Origin: an uncultured Draconibacterium sp.
GTDB taxonomy: Bacteria; Bacteroidota; Bacteroidia; Bacteroidales; Prolixibacteraceae
Length of the DNA stretch: 64,000 nucleotides
Direction: 5' to 3'
Assembly (NCBI GenBank): GCA_947492175.1
Contig: CANLMQ010000032.1
Span: forward strand, 8,114-72,113
Positions 19,048 through 28,572 of the stretch are shown one piece after another. The notes under the pieces are model-generated. The model had not been told where the DNA came from. It did no database searches and saw only the letters and a program-made list of their open reading frames with translations. The position numbers and the translations under genes were made by a program. Within the stretch, counting starts at the first letter, position 1. Every line of letters starts with the position of its first letter.

Positions 19048-19620
19048 ATGAAAGAAATTACTGAATTTATGCGAAAGAGAGACATTATCTCATTCGAAAA
19101 AATATTCCGACTTTACTCCCCCCGTTTAAGAAAATACGCCTTACATTTCCTACAAGACAAAGAAGAAGCTAATGACTTAATACAAGATGTTTTTATTCAG
19201 TTTTGGATACAAAAAGAAAGTTTAGATGCTGAAAAAAACGTGGAATCTTTTTTATTCACCCTTCTGAAAAACAAATGTCTTAATTCCTTAAAAAAATCTG
19301 TTGTAGAAGAAAAATATATCAAACGACAAACATATCTTGAAACAGAGAAACTATATCACCTAAGTTTTAATTCGCAGCACGATTTTGTAAATATGGAAGA
19401 CCTGTTAAAAAAAGAACTAAACAAAGCGATGACTGCAATGCCTGAACGTTGCCGAACAGCATTTCAGTTGAAGTGGCTTGAAGGTAAAAAACAACGTGAG
19501 ATTGCTGACATCATGAACATTTCTATGACCATGGTAAACAAACACCTTGCGAAAGGAATGGAAATTGCCCGAAAGTTTATAAAACCGGAGTTGTTAGTGC
19601 TGCTTGTCATATCCCACTAA
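19048..19620 (+). CDS. ECF-type RNA polymerase sigma factor (PUL 3)
   Basis: It is the sigma factor of the second ECF/FecR/SusC circuit. The 190-residue product has region 2 with DKEEANDLIQDVFIQFWIQK (38-57) and region 4 with MPERCRTAFQLKWLEGKKQR. The helix-turn-helix IADIMNISMTMVNKHLAKGM follows. It shares organisation but only moderate sequence with the PUL 2 sigma factor, so the two circuits are likely insulated from each other. FecR follows after about 120 bp. Confidence 0.93.
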   Translation: MKEITEFMRKRDIISFEKIFRLYSPRLRKYALHFLQDKEEANDLIQDVFIQFWIQKESLDAEKNVESFLFTLLKNKCLNSLKKSVVEEKYIKRQTYLETEKLYHLSFNSQHDFVNMEDLLKKELNKAMTAMPERCRTAFQLKWLEGKKQREIADIMNISMTMVNKHLAKGMEIARKFIKPELLVLLVISH

Positions 19621-19743
19621 CCTGGTTTAATAAAATATAATTACAACATCTCCCCGACAAAAACAAAATATCTTTTTTTTCAAAAACAGGGTTTATAAAA
19701 ATACATTTTGATTGTATCCCTAATATATCATCAAAATTGTATC

Positions 19744-20802
19744 ATGAAAAAAAGGGATCACATACCTACAAATTTAATTCAGCAGTTTCTTCTTGGAAAC
19801 CTTTCAATTTCCGAAGAAAAGGAATTACTCAACTGGATTGAAGAATCCCCGCACCATAAAAAAGTTTTTAGGCAAGAACAACAGAGGCTAACCGAACAAA
19901 CCATTGAATCAGAAACAGATGTTATTTCCCAACAATGGATACTTATAAAAAAACAAATTACAAACGACACCCTTCGAATTACACCTGACAGAAAACATCG
20001 TTTTTATACGCGAACCAAATTTCTAGCCGCTGCAGCAAGCCTTGTTATTGGTATTATAAGTTACATTCTTATTGTCAACAATTTTTATAAATATGAAGAT
20101 ATACAACAAAATATAGTACAAACAAGTGCTGGTGAGAAAACAAACGTTTTCCTTCCTGATGGTTCAATCGTTTACTTAAATTCAGCAACAAAACTTATAT
20201 ATCCCGAAAATTTCTCAGATCGAGCCCGTGAACTTGAATTAATTGGAGAGGCTTTTTTTAAGGTCAGTCATAATCCCGAAAAGCCATTTATTGTACATAC
20301 AAATAATATTGCAGTTAGGGTTTTAGGTACCGAATTTAACTTAAGAGCTTTTCCTAAAGAAAATACGATAAGTACTACTCTACTAAAAGGTAAAGTACGA
20401 ATTGAAAAGGAGGAGAATAATAAGATTGTCAGTTTGGGAGATATTAATCCTTCTGAAAAAGCAGATTACTTTATCGATACAAACAAACTGAACATTAAAC
20501 AAGAAACAAATTTAGAACAATATATTGCCTGGAAGGATGGAAAACTTGTTTTCGAAAATGCCCCTATTGGAGAAGTCGCAAAAAAACTGGAGTTATGGTT
20601 TAATGTACAAGTAATTGTAAAAAGTGAAGAACTTAAAAAGGCTCATTTTACCATGACATTTACCAATGAAACAATCGAACAGGTTTTAAAACTACTTGAA
20701 TTATCATATCCGATTAAATATACGATAAATGAAACAGGAGCAGAAAGTACCCTTAATGCTGATGCTCCAAAGCTTGAAATAACGATAAGAAGTAACAAAT
20801 AG
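19744..20802 (+). CDS. FecR-family anti-sigma factor (PUL 3)
   Basis: This inner-membrane anti-sigma factor pairs with the ECF sigma factor encoded upstream. The 352-residue product has a cytosolic N-terminal region (LLGNLSISEEKELLNWIEES) and a membrane segment (LAAAASLVIGIISYILIV). The FecR domain carries LPDGSIVYLNSATKLIY, LIGEAFFKV and VLGTEFNLRAFPKENTISTT. A DUF4974-type domain follows, with a short C-terminal tail. The open frame extends to a TTG at 19708, but ATG at 19744 (MKKRDHIPTN) is preferred because it matches the family length and start. Confidence 0.92.
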   Translation: MKKRDHIPTNLIQQFLLGNLSISEEKELLNWIEESPHHKKVFRQEQQRLTEQTIESETDVISQQWILIKKQITNDTLRITPDRKHRFYTRTKFLAAAASLVIGIISYILIVNNFYKYEDIQQNIVQTSAGEKTNVFLPDGSIVYLNSATKLIYPENFSDRARELELIGEAFFKVSHNPEKPFIVHTNNIAVRVLGTEFNLRAFPKENTISTTLLKGKVRIEKEENNKIVSLGDINPSEKADYFIDTNKLNIKQETNLEQYIAWKDGKLVFENAPIGEVAKKLELWFNVQVIVKSEELKKAHFTMTFTNETIEQVLKLLELSYPIKYTINETGAESTLNADAPKLEITIRSNK

Positions 20803-20817
20803 GCATATAAAATAAAA

Positions 20818-20848
20818 CCCGGGGAAGTGCCCTTAACACTCCCTCGGG
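20818..20848 (+). promoter_or_regulatory. Leader hairpin between FecR and SusC (PUL 3)
   Basis: CCCGGGGAAGTG (20818-20829) pairs with CACTCCCTCGGG (20837-20848). It has one G-U pair, one mismatch and a 7-nt loop. It has the same position and core as the PUL 2 hairpin at 10119-10146. No T tract follows at once, so attenuation or RNA processing is as likely as plain termination. Confidence 0.6.
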
Positions 20849-20916
20849 AAAGATTAAATGTCAAATAACAATGCAATAAACAATTTCTATTAACTAACAT
20901 TTAACGAAACAAATGT

Positions 20917-23900
20917 ATGAAAAAATTTCGATCATGTGAGTGGAGTATTTTATACCGAATACCCATATTAAAATTGTTGAGAATTATGAGAATAACAGTC
21001 TTTATTCTTCTATGTACTGGTTTTAACTTATTGGCAAAAGGAACATATTCGCAATCAGACCGCATATCCGTAAAATTCGAAGAAACGACTTTGAAAGATG
21101 TGTTAAAAGAAATTGAAGAGGCCAGTGGATACTTTTTCCTTTACAACAACGAATTAATAGACGTACAACGCGCAGTTAGTATTGATGTTGAGGGCAGCAA
21201 TGTCACTGACATTCTCAATCTGCTTTTCGATAAAACTGATGTAAGCTATACAATTCTCGACCGACAAATTGTTTTAACAATAAAACCATCAGATCTTGGT
21301 TCAACTAAAAAAGATCAACCACAAAAAAAAGAGTTAATTCGAGGGAAAGTACTCGACTCTGGAGGAGTACCATTACCAGGTGCTACCATTCAGATTAAAG
21401 GAACAACTTTGGGAACAGTGACAGATCCTGCCGGATACTATACCATTGCAGCAGACGAGGGACAGGTATTGCTATTCTCTTTTAGTGGTTTTAAACCACA
21501 AGAAATAACTGTAGGAAAAAAAACTGCAATTGATGTTATTCTACAAGAAGATATAACAACACTGGAAGAGGCTGTGGTTGTTGGTATGGGAAAACAAAGA
21601 AGAGCCAGCGTAATTGGATCAATTTCAACTATTTCTGTTAACGATTTAAAAATTCCTTCGCGTTCACTAACAAATGCACTGTCAGGAAGAATGGCAGGTG
21701 CTGTTGTTGTACAACGAAGCGGAGAACCTGGAAATGATAATGCCAGCTTCTGGATCAGGGGAATTTCAACCTTTGGATCAAACCGTTCTCCTCTAATTCT
21801 CGTTGACGGGGTTGAACGTAATATGAATGATCTTTCAGTTGAAGAAATTGAATCTATCTCAATTTTAAAAGATGCATCAGCCACAGCAGTATATGGTGTT
21901 CGTGCTGCCAATGGAGTAGTTTTGGTTACTACTCGCAAAGGAGTAGCACAAACCACTTCTGTAGAAGTGAAAATGGAATACGGAGTATCTGACCTGCCAA
22001 GAATGCCAAAATTTCTCGACGGGCCTAATTATGCCAAACTGTATAACGAGGCTTTAGGTTACGATAATTATTCATCAGAATATATTGAAAACACAGCCAA
22101 AGGAGTTGATCCTTACCTTTACCCAAATGTAAACTGGTTCGACGAAACCTTTAAAGATTATTCAAACAATAAACAAACTTCGATTAATATACGGGGAGGA
22201 GGCGAAGTAGCAAGGTATTTTGTATCGTTTGGCTATCTGGACGAAGAGGGTAATTTTAAAAGTAACCCGGAAAATGACTATGACTCTAATATTGATCTGA
22301 AACGTTATAATTTCAGATCAAACATAGATGTGACCTTATCAAAATCATTAATCATGGATATTGAGGTTGGAGGACACCTTACCGATCTTCATACTCCGGG
22401 TATTGGTCAAGGTTATATTTACAGTACTTACTATTCTCCGGCCGAAGAACTCTTCTATCACTCCTATTGGGCAACACCAATCTCCAATCCAGTAAAAGTT
22501 CCTATCGGAACAGATGCATCTGGAAATGACATTATGGGTTGGGGAGCACCGTCGCAAATTGGAGAATCGAATCCTGCTGAACGATTAATGGGATCCGGTT
22601 ATAACACTTCGTTTCAAAATCAAATTATGAGCCAGTTATCTGTAACCCAGGATTTGAATAAATTAATCGATGGGCTTCAGTTAAAACTATCGTATTCATT
22701 CGATGCCTATAGCGAAACCTATATTAAACGAAGAAAGAACTCCACTACTTATGCTGTGGAAGGGCGTGATCCGGAAACAAACCAAATTCTTGTGAAAGAA
22801 ATTCAGGAAGGTCAGGACTTCCTCAATTACTCACGATCTGTTAATTCAAACCGGGCAAAAGAATTTAAAGGACAACTCATTTATGATCGTGTTTTTAATA
22901 CACATCATCGTGTAGGTGGAATGTTTATGTATTACCAAAGAGATTATATAAATGGTAATGCAGCTTCTTCTATATTAGCTCTTCCCTATCGTAAACAAGG
23001 AATTGCCTTCAGAGCAACTTATTCTTTTAAGGATCGTTACCTGGGCGAATTCAATATGGGTTACAATGGCTCGGAAAATTTCCCTCAAGAAAACCGGTTT
23101 GGTGTTTTCCCGGCCGTTGCATTAGGTTGGTTAGCATCAAATGAACCTTTTTGGGATTCAATGACCGATAAAATTAACTTATTAAAAGTTAAAGGATCAA
23201 TGGGACTTGTAGGAGCTGAAGCTCTGCCTAACGGACAACGTTACGGGTATCTTTCGTTATATGGTTCGGGCCTTGGAAATTATGTATTCGGAGAAAACGG
23301 CACAACATACTATGGTACCGGAGAAAACAGAATTGGTGTTACTAATCTAACCTGGGAAAAAGGCTTAAAAAAGAATATCGGTATTGAATTAAGAATGTTC
23401 GACAATGCAATTTCGCTGGAAGCTGATTATTTCCATGAAAAAAGGACAGATATTTTAGTTCAACGCGCTACAATTCCGGATTATGTAGGTATGATATCTT
23501 CACCATTCGCCAATATGGGAGAAATGGTTAACCGAGGTTTCGACGGCACATTAGAGTTTACAAAACGATTTACGGACGGAGGTATTAAACTTTATGGTAA
23601 CTACACCTATTCCCGCGATAAGATAACAGAAATGGACGAGGCCAAAAAGAATTACGATTACCGAATGAGAACCGGACAAAAGCTAAATCAAAAATTTGGA
23701 TTGATTTCGTTGGGTTATTTTGAAAGTGAAGAAGATATTGCCAATAGTCCGGTTCAAACATTTGGAGAATACCGCCCGGGAGACATAAAATATAAGGATA
23801 TTAACGGCGATGGACAAATTACTATCGATGACGAAGTTCCGATTGGATATTCAAATCTCCCGGAAATCGTTTATGGTTTTGGAGTTCAGGTAGATTATAA

Positions 23901-24342
23901 AGGTTTCGATTTAGGAGTTTTCTTCAGAGGACAAGCAAGAGTATCGTACAACCTAGGAGGCAATTATATCCCATTTAGCCAAGGTGTTGGAAAAGGTAAC
24001 CTGTTTGAAAAAGCATTGGATCGATGGACCGTTGATAACCCGGATCAAAATGCACAATATCCGCGTTTGTATAACGGCACTTCGTCAAACAACTGGCAAG
24101 TATCTACCAAAACCATTTACGACGGTAGCTTTCTTCGTCTGGCAGATATTGAATTCGGGAAATCTTTTGGTAAAGATGTTTTGGAAAAGGTAAAACTAAA
24201 AGGACTACGAGTTTACGTTCATGTAAACAACGCGGCAATTTTCTCAAAGTGGAAGATGTGGGATCCTGAAACAGGAGATAATGATGGTTCGAAATACCCA
24301 TTACAACGCAAAATGAACTTAGGAATTCGTGCTAACTTTTAA
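20917..24342 (+). CDS. SusC-family TonB-dependent transducer with STN domain (PUL 3)
   Basis: This outer-membrane oligosaccharide importer signals to the FecR encoded upstream. The 1141-residue product has a long signal region ending near residue 45. Next come an STN domain (about 50-122), a carboxypeptidase-regulatory-like domain (about 140-210, VPLPGATIQIKGTTLG) and a TonB-box-like LEEAVVVGMGKQ (about 216-227). The plug carries EEIESISILKDASATAVYGV. The barrel ends in LGIRANF. The STN domain fits the adjacent sigma/anti-sigma pair. Confidence 0.96.
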   Translation: MKKFRSCEWSILYRIPILKLLRIMRITVFILLCTGFNLLAKGTYSQSDRISVKFEETTLKDVLKEIEEASGYFFLYNNELIDVQRAVSIDVEGSNVTDILNLLFDKTDVSYTILDRQIVLTIKPSDLGSTKKDQPQKKELIRGKVLDSGGVPLPGATIQIKGTTLGTVTDPAGYYTIAADEGQVLLFSFSGFKPQEITVGKKTAIDVILQEDITTLEEAVVVGMGKQRRASVIGSISTISVNDLKIPSRSLTNALSGRMAGAVVVQRSGEPGNDNASFWIRGISTFGSNRSPLILVDGVERNMNDLSVEEIESISILKDASATAVYGVRAANGVVLVTTRKGVAQTTSVEVKMEYGVSDLPRMPKFLDGPNYAKLYNEALGYDNYSSEYIENTAKGVDPYLYPNVNWFDETFKDYSNNKQTSINIRGGGEVARYFVSFGYLDEEGNFKSNPENDYDSNIDLKRYNFRSNIDVTLSKSLIMDIEVGGHLTDLHTPGIGQGYIYSTYYSPAEELFYHSYWATPISNPVKVPIGTDASGNDIMGWGAPSQIGESNPAERLMGSGYNTSFQNQIMSQLSVTQDLNKLIDGLQLKLSYSFDAYSETYIKRRKNSTTYAVEGRDPETNQILVKEIQEGQDFLNYSRSVNSNRAKEFKGQLIYDRVFNTHHRVGGMFMYYQRDYINGNAASSILALPYRKQGIAFRATYSFKDRYLGEFNMGYNGSENFPQENRFGVFPAVALGWLASNEPFWDSMTDKINLLKVKGSMGLVGAEALPNGQRYGYLSLYGSGLGNYVFGENGTTYYGTGENRIGVTNLTWEKGLKKNIGIELRMFDNAISLEADYFHEKRTDILVQRATIPDYVGMISSPFANMGEMVNRGFDGTLEFTKRFTDGGIKLYGNYTYSRDKITEMDEAKKNYDYRMRTGQKLNQKFGLISLGYFESEEDIANSPVQTFGEYRPGDIKYKDINGDGQITIDDEVPIGYSNLPEIVYGFGVQVDYKGFDLGVFFRGQARVSYNLGGNYIPFSQGVGKGNLFEKALDRWTVDNPDQNAQYPRLYNGTSSNNWQVSTKTIYDGSFLRLADIEFGKSFGKDVLEKVKLKGLRVYVHVNNAAIFSKWKMWDPETGDNDGSKYPLQRKMNLGIRANF

Positions 24343-24350
24343 AACTAATC

Positions 24351-26312
24351 ATGATGAAAAAGAAACTAATATATACCATAAGTTTATTCTCAATAATAAC
24401 GCTCTTATTTTATAGTTGCGACTATCTGGATAAACAGCCGGATGATATGAAAACCGATGAAATGATATGGTCATCAAGAAGTGAAACAGAAAGTTATTTA
24501 TATAATGTATATTCGCAGATTCCGGCAGCCAACCTACACCAAGGCGATCCATGGTTGGGAATCTCTGATGAAATTGATCTTACCTGGAATGTTTACCCAA
24601 CTTACAGTATCAACCTCGGAAACTGGAATCCATCCACTAATTTTTACGTTAAATGGGGTAGTTATTATCGGGCAATCCGTTCGTCATTTGTATTTGAAAA
24701 CAACGTAGACAAATGCCCGGAATTAAGTAAAGATCTTAAAGAACAATACAAAGCAGAAGTAAAATTCCTTCGCGGGTTGTATTACTTTTATATCCTTCGT
24801 CAATACGGTCCGGCAGTATTATTAACAGAAGTAACAGAAGTTGACGGTGACTGGGATACCTATTCTCGCTCTCCTTTTGACGATTGTGTATCCTATATCG
24901 CCCAAATGATGGATGAAGCAGAAGAAAACCTTCCAATGAGTTGGGATAACAATGAAGTATGGCTTGGTAAACCTACAAAAATAGCATGCCGGGCAATAAA
25001 AGCAGAAGCACTAATGCTGGCTGCAAGTCCGCAGTGGAACGGAAATAATGAATATGCCAATTTTAAAAATCCGGATGGAACATTACTGGCTGATATCAAT
25101 TACGATGAAAACAAATGGAAAATTGCGGCACAGGCATGTAAAGCCGTTATCGATATTGCCGATGAAGCAGGTGTGCGTTTATACAAAAACAACGAAAACG
25201 GAGACGGTGCAAATTTCAATCCATATAAATCAGTTCGCGATGTTTTGCTAAAAAACTGGAATTGCGAGGTAATTTTCGGACGGGCTCGCTTTGATCAGAA
25301 TGCCTGGCAAGTACATGCTTCTCCCGGGCCAAACAACCTGGGAGGTGTTGCCCCGACTCAGCGTGTAGTTGATGCATTTTTTATGAAAAATGGTCGTACA
25401 ATTAATGATCCTAATTCCGGTTATGTAGAAACAGGTTTTGCTTCTGAGGGTGGAGAATACTGGAATCCGGACAACCTAGATACAACAAACGAACGCGTTG
25501 AAATGCTTTCTCAAATCAGAGATGGTGAGGCTTGGGGCCACTGGGCCGGCGATTGGAATATGTATGCCAACAGAGAGCCACGTTTTTACGCAAGTATATT
25601 GTACAATAAACGAATCATACCACAAGTATCTGCCGATATTTCTAAACGTAATTACTATTCAACAGCCAACCAACAAAATGGCTACGGAAGAGTTGAATTG
25701 TATTATGGTGGTGTTTCCCGCAGGTCGGGTTCCTATACATTTTATCCCCGTACCGGATATCTGGCACTCAAAAACAATGATCCGCAGAGTAATATGCGCG
25801 ATCGGGAATATGCAGGCACCCGTTGCGAAGTTAAACTTCGTTATGCGCAAATTCTGTTGGATTATATTGAGTGTTTAAACGAGTATGATCCGGGTAACAG
25901 CGATATTAAAACCTATTGGGATATGATAAGGGAAAGAGCTGGAGTACCGGGTATATTTGAAGTTTATCCTGAAATTAAAGGAAGCAAAGAACAACAAAGA
26001 GAATTTATTATTCAAGAACGTCAGGTTGAATTATGTTTCGAAACCGATCGCTATTTTACTACCCGGAGAAGATGGTTGTCTTATACTCCTGATAACGGGG
26101 GACCAAATGATCGGAAATATGGCGATGGCGGACGAATGTGGGGAATGAATATAAACGGAGGAAATGCCTCTACAAACCGTTTTACATATACAGGCTTTTA
26201 CGAACGAATTCCATTTGAAGAAAGGGTTTTCGAGAAAAAGATGTATTTATTTCCAATCCCACAAAAAGAAGTGGATATCAATAGTAATCTGGTACAAAAT
26301 CCATGGTGGTAA
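24351..26312 (+). CDS. SusD/RagB-family glycan-binding lipoprotein (PUL 3)
   Basis: This surface lipoprotein partners the SusC gene, which ends 8 bp upstream. At 653 residues it is long for SusD, as in PULs that carry DUF1735 proteins. The lipobox ends at Cys23 (FYSC). The helical core holds AEVKFLRGLYYFYILRQYGP (140-159). The C-terminal part holds LRYAQILLDYIECLNEYDPG and FIIQERQVELCFETDRYFTT. ATG codons at 24351 and 24354 are adjacent and either may be used. Confidence 0.95.
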   Translation: MMKKKLIYTISLFSIITLLFYSCDYLDKQPDDMKTDEMIWSSRSETESYLYNVYSQIPAANLHQGDPWLGISDEIDLTWNVYPTYSINLGNWNPSTNFYVKWGSYYRAIRSSFVFENNVDKCPELSKDLKEQYKAEVKFLRGLYYFYILRQYGPAVLLTEVTEVDGDWDTYSRSPFDDCVSYIAQMMDEAEENLPMSWDNNEVWLGKPTKIACRAIKAEALMLAASPQWNGNNEYANFKNPDGTLLADINYDENKWKIAAQACKAVIDIADEAGVRLYKNNENGDGANFNPYKSVRDVLLKNWNCEVIFGRARFDQNAWQVHASPGPNNLGGVAPTQRVVDAFFMKNGRTINDPNSGYVETGFASEGGEYWNPDNLDTTNERVEMLSQIRDGEAWGHWAGDWNMYANREPRFYASILYNKRIIPQVSADISKRNYYSTANQQNGYGRVELYYGGVSRRSGSYTFYPRTGYLALKNNDPQSNMRDREYAGTRCEVKLRYAQILLDYIECLNEYDPGNSDIKTYWDMIRERAGVPGIFEVYPEIKGSKEQQREFIIQERQVELCFETDRYFTTRRRWLSYTPDNGGPNDRKYGDGGRMWGMNINGGNASTNRFTYTGFYERIPFEERVFEKKMYLFPIPQKEVDINSNLVQNPWW

Positions 26313-26347
26313 CCTGATTTAATATTTAATTACAAAATTTTAAAAGA

Positions 26348-27193
26348 ATGAGAAAATCATATCTATTATATACTTTGCTAATAGTAATATCTCTATTAAC
26401 ATCTTGTGAAAAGGGATTAGATACTATTGAAACAGAAAGCACCATTTACATCCCTTTATCTGATCTTACAAACCAAACTGTCCTGTTAGGAGAATCTACT
26501 TTTAAACTGGGAATTTATAATGCCGGAATAAATCAGGTAACTTCTGATATTACAGTAAACCTTAAGGTTGATCAAACTGCTTTTAATGAGTTACAACAAA
26601 GTAATTCAGAATATGACCTCCTACCGGAAACCTATTATAATATTGAATCAACGGAAGTTGTCATTGGCAGTCGGGAAGTTAGTCAATCTCTCTCTATCAA
26701 ATTAAAAGGTATTAATGAATCTTTTACTGGCAAAAACTACGTTTTGCCCATAAGTATTGAAAGTGTTTCTCCTGAAGTAAGCATTCTTGAAGATAAAAAA
26801 ACAGCATTGTTAAACTTTACAAGATATCGCAACGCATACGAATGTAAATACAAAGCAAACGGATCAGTCACTCCTTCCGGTAATGAAAAATCCAATGTTA
26901 AAATTGACGAAGAACAGCCAACAATTAGTGTGTCTGCCAATTCAATTCAGATAAAAGGAGCAGAAACAAACATGCAATTAATTTTAACCGTTGCAGGAGA
27001 TCAGGTAACAGTAAGTGGTGCACCCGGATCAGAAATGTACGAGATTGCGAATACCCAAGGAAAAACCAGCACCTATACCGGAAGTTTTGATTCTGTTCAA
27101 CAATCTAATATGGGAACCTTTAAGCTTTACTACACATATCTCAAATTTGGCAAACAAATGAACGTTGAAGTGGAATTAAAATCTTACTTGTAA
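26348..27193 (+). CDS. DUF1735-type (BT_3987-like) surface lipoprotein, SusE position (PUL 3)
   Basis: It is probably a surface glycan-binding protein accompanying SusCD. The 281-residue product has a lipobox ending at Cys20 (LLTSC). An N-terminal beta-sandwich follows, with SDITVNLKVDQTAFNELQQS, LLPETYYNIES and GKNYVLPISIESVS, as seen in DUF1735. The second half (about 155-281) is another beta domain ending GKQMNVEVELKSYL, like DUF4361. Such proteins lie right after SusD in loci that process N-glycan-like substrates with GH18 enzymes. No GH18 is present here, so the substrate may differ. Confidence 0.7.
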   Translation: MRKSYLLYTLLIVISLLTSCEKGLDTIETESTIYIPLSDLTNQTVLLGESTFKLGIYNAGINQVTSDITVNLKVDQTAFNELQQSNSEYDLLPETYYNIESTEVVIGSREVSQSLSIKLKGINESFTGKNYVLPISIESVSPEVSILEDKKTALLNFTRYRNAYECKYKANGSVTPSGNEKSNVKIDEEQPTISVSANSIQIKGAETNMQLILTVAGDQVTVSGAPGSEMYEIANTQGKTSTYTGSFDSVQQSNMGTFKLYYTYLKFGKQMNVEVELKSYL

Positions 27194-27226
27194 AACTAAC
27201 TTTTAAGGGAAAAGAGTTAAATAAAA

Positions 27227-27263
27227 AAAGAATGGGTTACATAATATTTGTAATCCATTCTTT
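27227..27263 (+). other. Hairpin after the SusCD-SusE block (PUL 3)
   Basis: A 15-bp stem pairs 27227-27241 with 27249-27263. It has one G-U pair and a 7-nt loop. It is followed by AAAAA before any T run, so it is not a classical terminator. Its location between the import genes and the enzyme genes matches the hairpins of the other three PULs. Confidence 0.7.
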
Positions 27264-27299
27264 AAAAATTTATATTTTTAACATAACAAAATCTATAAG

Positions 27300-28379
27300 A
27301 TGTATATTAAACGAACATGTATATTAGTTGCCTTATTTTTGTTTTTCGCAATGTCGGGCAAAACACAAGATTATGGCAAAACCACTATTGCGGATCTTGT
27401 TCTAATTTATCATGGCGGTGTTCATCGCCCCTTGGAATGGACAAAAGAAGATTTTATACCATACGTGGTACATAAAGACAGCAAAGGAAATAAAAACTGG
27501 CTTTTCGACGGATTTCTTTTTCTTGAGTTTAAAGATGGAAAAGGAAGAGATTACGCCCCGGGCTACTCGAAACAGAATGCCCGTAAACCGGAATGGGAAT
27601 GGTTGCTCGACCGTAACTTTCAAAAAGACAGAGCCTTTTCTGCTTTAGACCAATGCATTTCGGAGCAAGGCGAAGAACTTGCGGCCCCGGCATTTAACCA
27701 CAAATTAATTGCAGGTATACCTTCTCCAATAAAAAATCAAAAAGACTGGGGAGAGATTAATGGCAAACCTCTCGACTTCTCGAAACAGGAAGATCGTTTG
27801 GAGGCAGCCAAATGGTACGTCGACAAATTTATTGCCAGATACAAAAAAGAGGCTTATAAAAACCTCGATCTCGAAGGCCTTTACTGGGTAGATGAAGATG
27901 TAAACGGCTGTGCTGATATTCTTATTCCGCTGGGAGACTATATTCGTTCAAAAGGCCTAAAATTTGTCTGGATTCCTTACTGGCATGCACCGGGATATGA
28001 TGAATGGGAAAAATATAAATTTGATTTTGCCTGGATGCAGCCAAACCACTTTTTCAATAAAAAAATAGAAGATGAGCGAATAGATCAGGCCTGTGCTTTT
28101 GCCCAAAACAAAAATATGGGAGTTGAAATGGAGTTTGACAGTCGCGCATTAACCGATAATCCGAATAATATGAGGAGCCGTCTGGTTAGTTATATAGACG
28201 GATTTGAAAAAAATAAGGTGTTTTCGGAGGCATCAATTGCCTATTACGAAGGAGGTAAAGGATTTTATGATTTTTACAAATCCACCAACCCCAAAGACAA
28301 AGAATTGATAGATAGATTGGCTAAGCATATTATTAACCGAAAAAAGAAATATTTTTTAAGAATACTCCCTACAGAATAA
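27300..28379 (+). CDS. DUF4855-like secreted protein, putative TIM-barrel glycosidase
   Basis: Function is unknown; it is likely a glycan-active enzyme because of its place in a PUL and its fold-like motifs. The 359-residue product has a Sec signal to about residue 22. ADLVLIYHGGVHRPLEWTKE (31-50) starts the domain. Barrel-strand motifs with acidic or aromatic residues follow: GLYWVDEDV (193-201), FVWIPYW (222-228), WMQPNHFF (245-252) and GVEMEFDSRA (274-283). Asp/Glu in the first and last of these are candidate catalytic residues. The next gene shares all four motifs at low identity. The family name rests on recall of the motif pattern. Confidence 0.6.
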   Translation: MYIKRTCILVALFLFFAMSGKTQDYGKTTIADLVLIYHGGVHRPLEWTKEDFIPYVVHKDSKGNKNWLFDGFLFLEFKDGKGRDYAPGYSKQNARKPEWEWLLDRNFQKDRAFSALDQCISEQGEELAAPAFNHKLIAGIPSPIKNQKDWGEINGKPLDFSKQEDRLEAAKWYVDKFIARYKKEAYKNLDLEGLYWVDEDVNGCADILIPLGDYIRSKGLKFVWIPYWHAPGYDEWEKYKFDFAWMQPNHFFNKKIEDERIDQACAFAQNKNMGVEMEFDSRALTDNPNNMRSRLVSYIDGFEKNKVFSEASIAYYEGGKGFYDFYKSTNPKDKELIDRLAKHIINRKKKYFLRILPTE

Positions 28380-28572
28380 CCCAAATAAGAATGAGATTAT
28401 AAACAATATTTCATTTACTTTTGCATGTCTTAAAACGGAGTATAGTCCAGAGTAAAAAAATAAATTAATAATTTGTATTGGAGTGCACATCAACATTATT
28501 CATTCAAATTCATACCGGGCATAATCTGATTTAAACAAAACGTTTTACCAACAACCAGGAACTGACTAATCA
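28380..28572 (+). promoter_or_regulatory. Gap between the two DUF4855-like genes
   Basis: This 193-bp AT-rich gap holds a -7-like TACTTTTG (28416-28423) but no matching TTTG upstream. A secondary promoter for the last two genes is possible. Confidence 0.25.

Noticed and set aside
21438..21956. 172-codon minus-strand open frame inside the PUL 3 SusC gene
   Set aside because: It is the antisense of the conserved plug region; the plus-strand SusC frame is certain.
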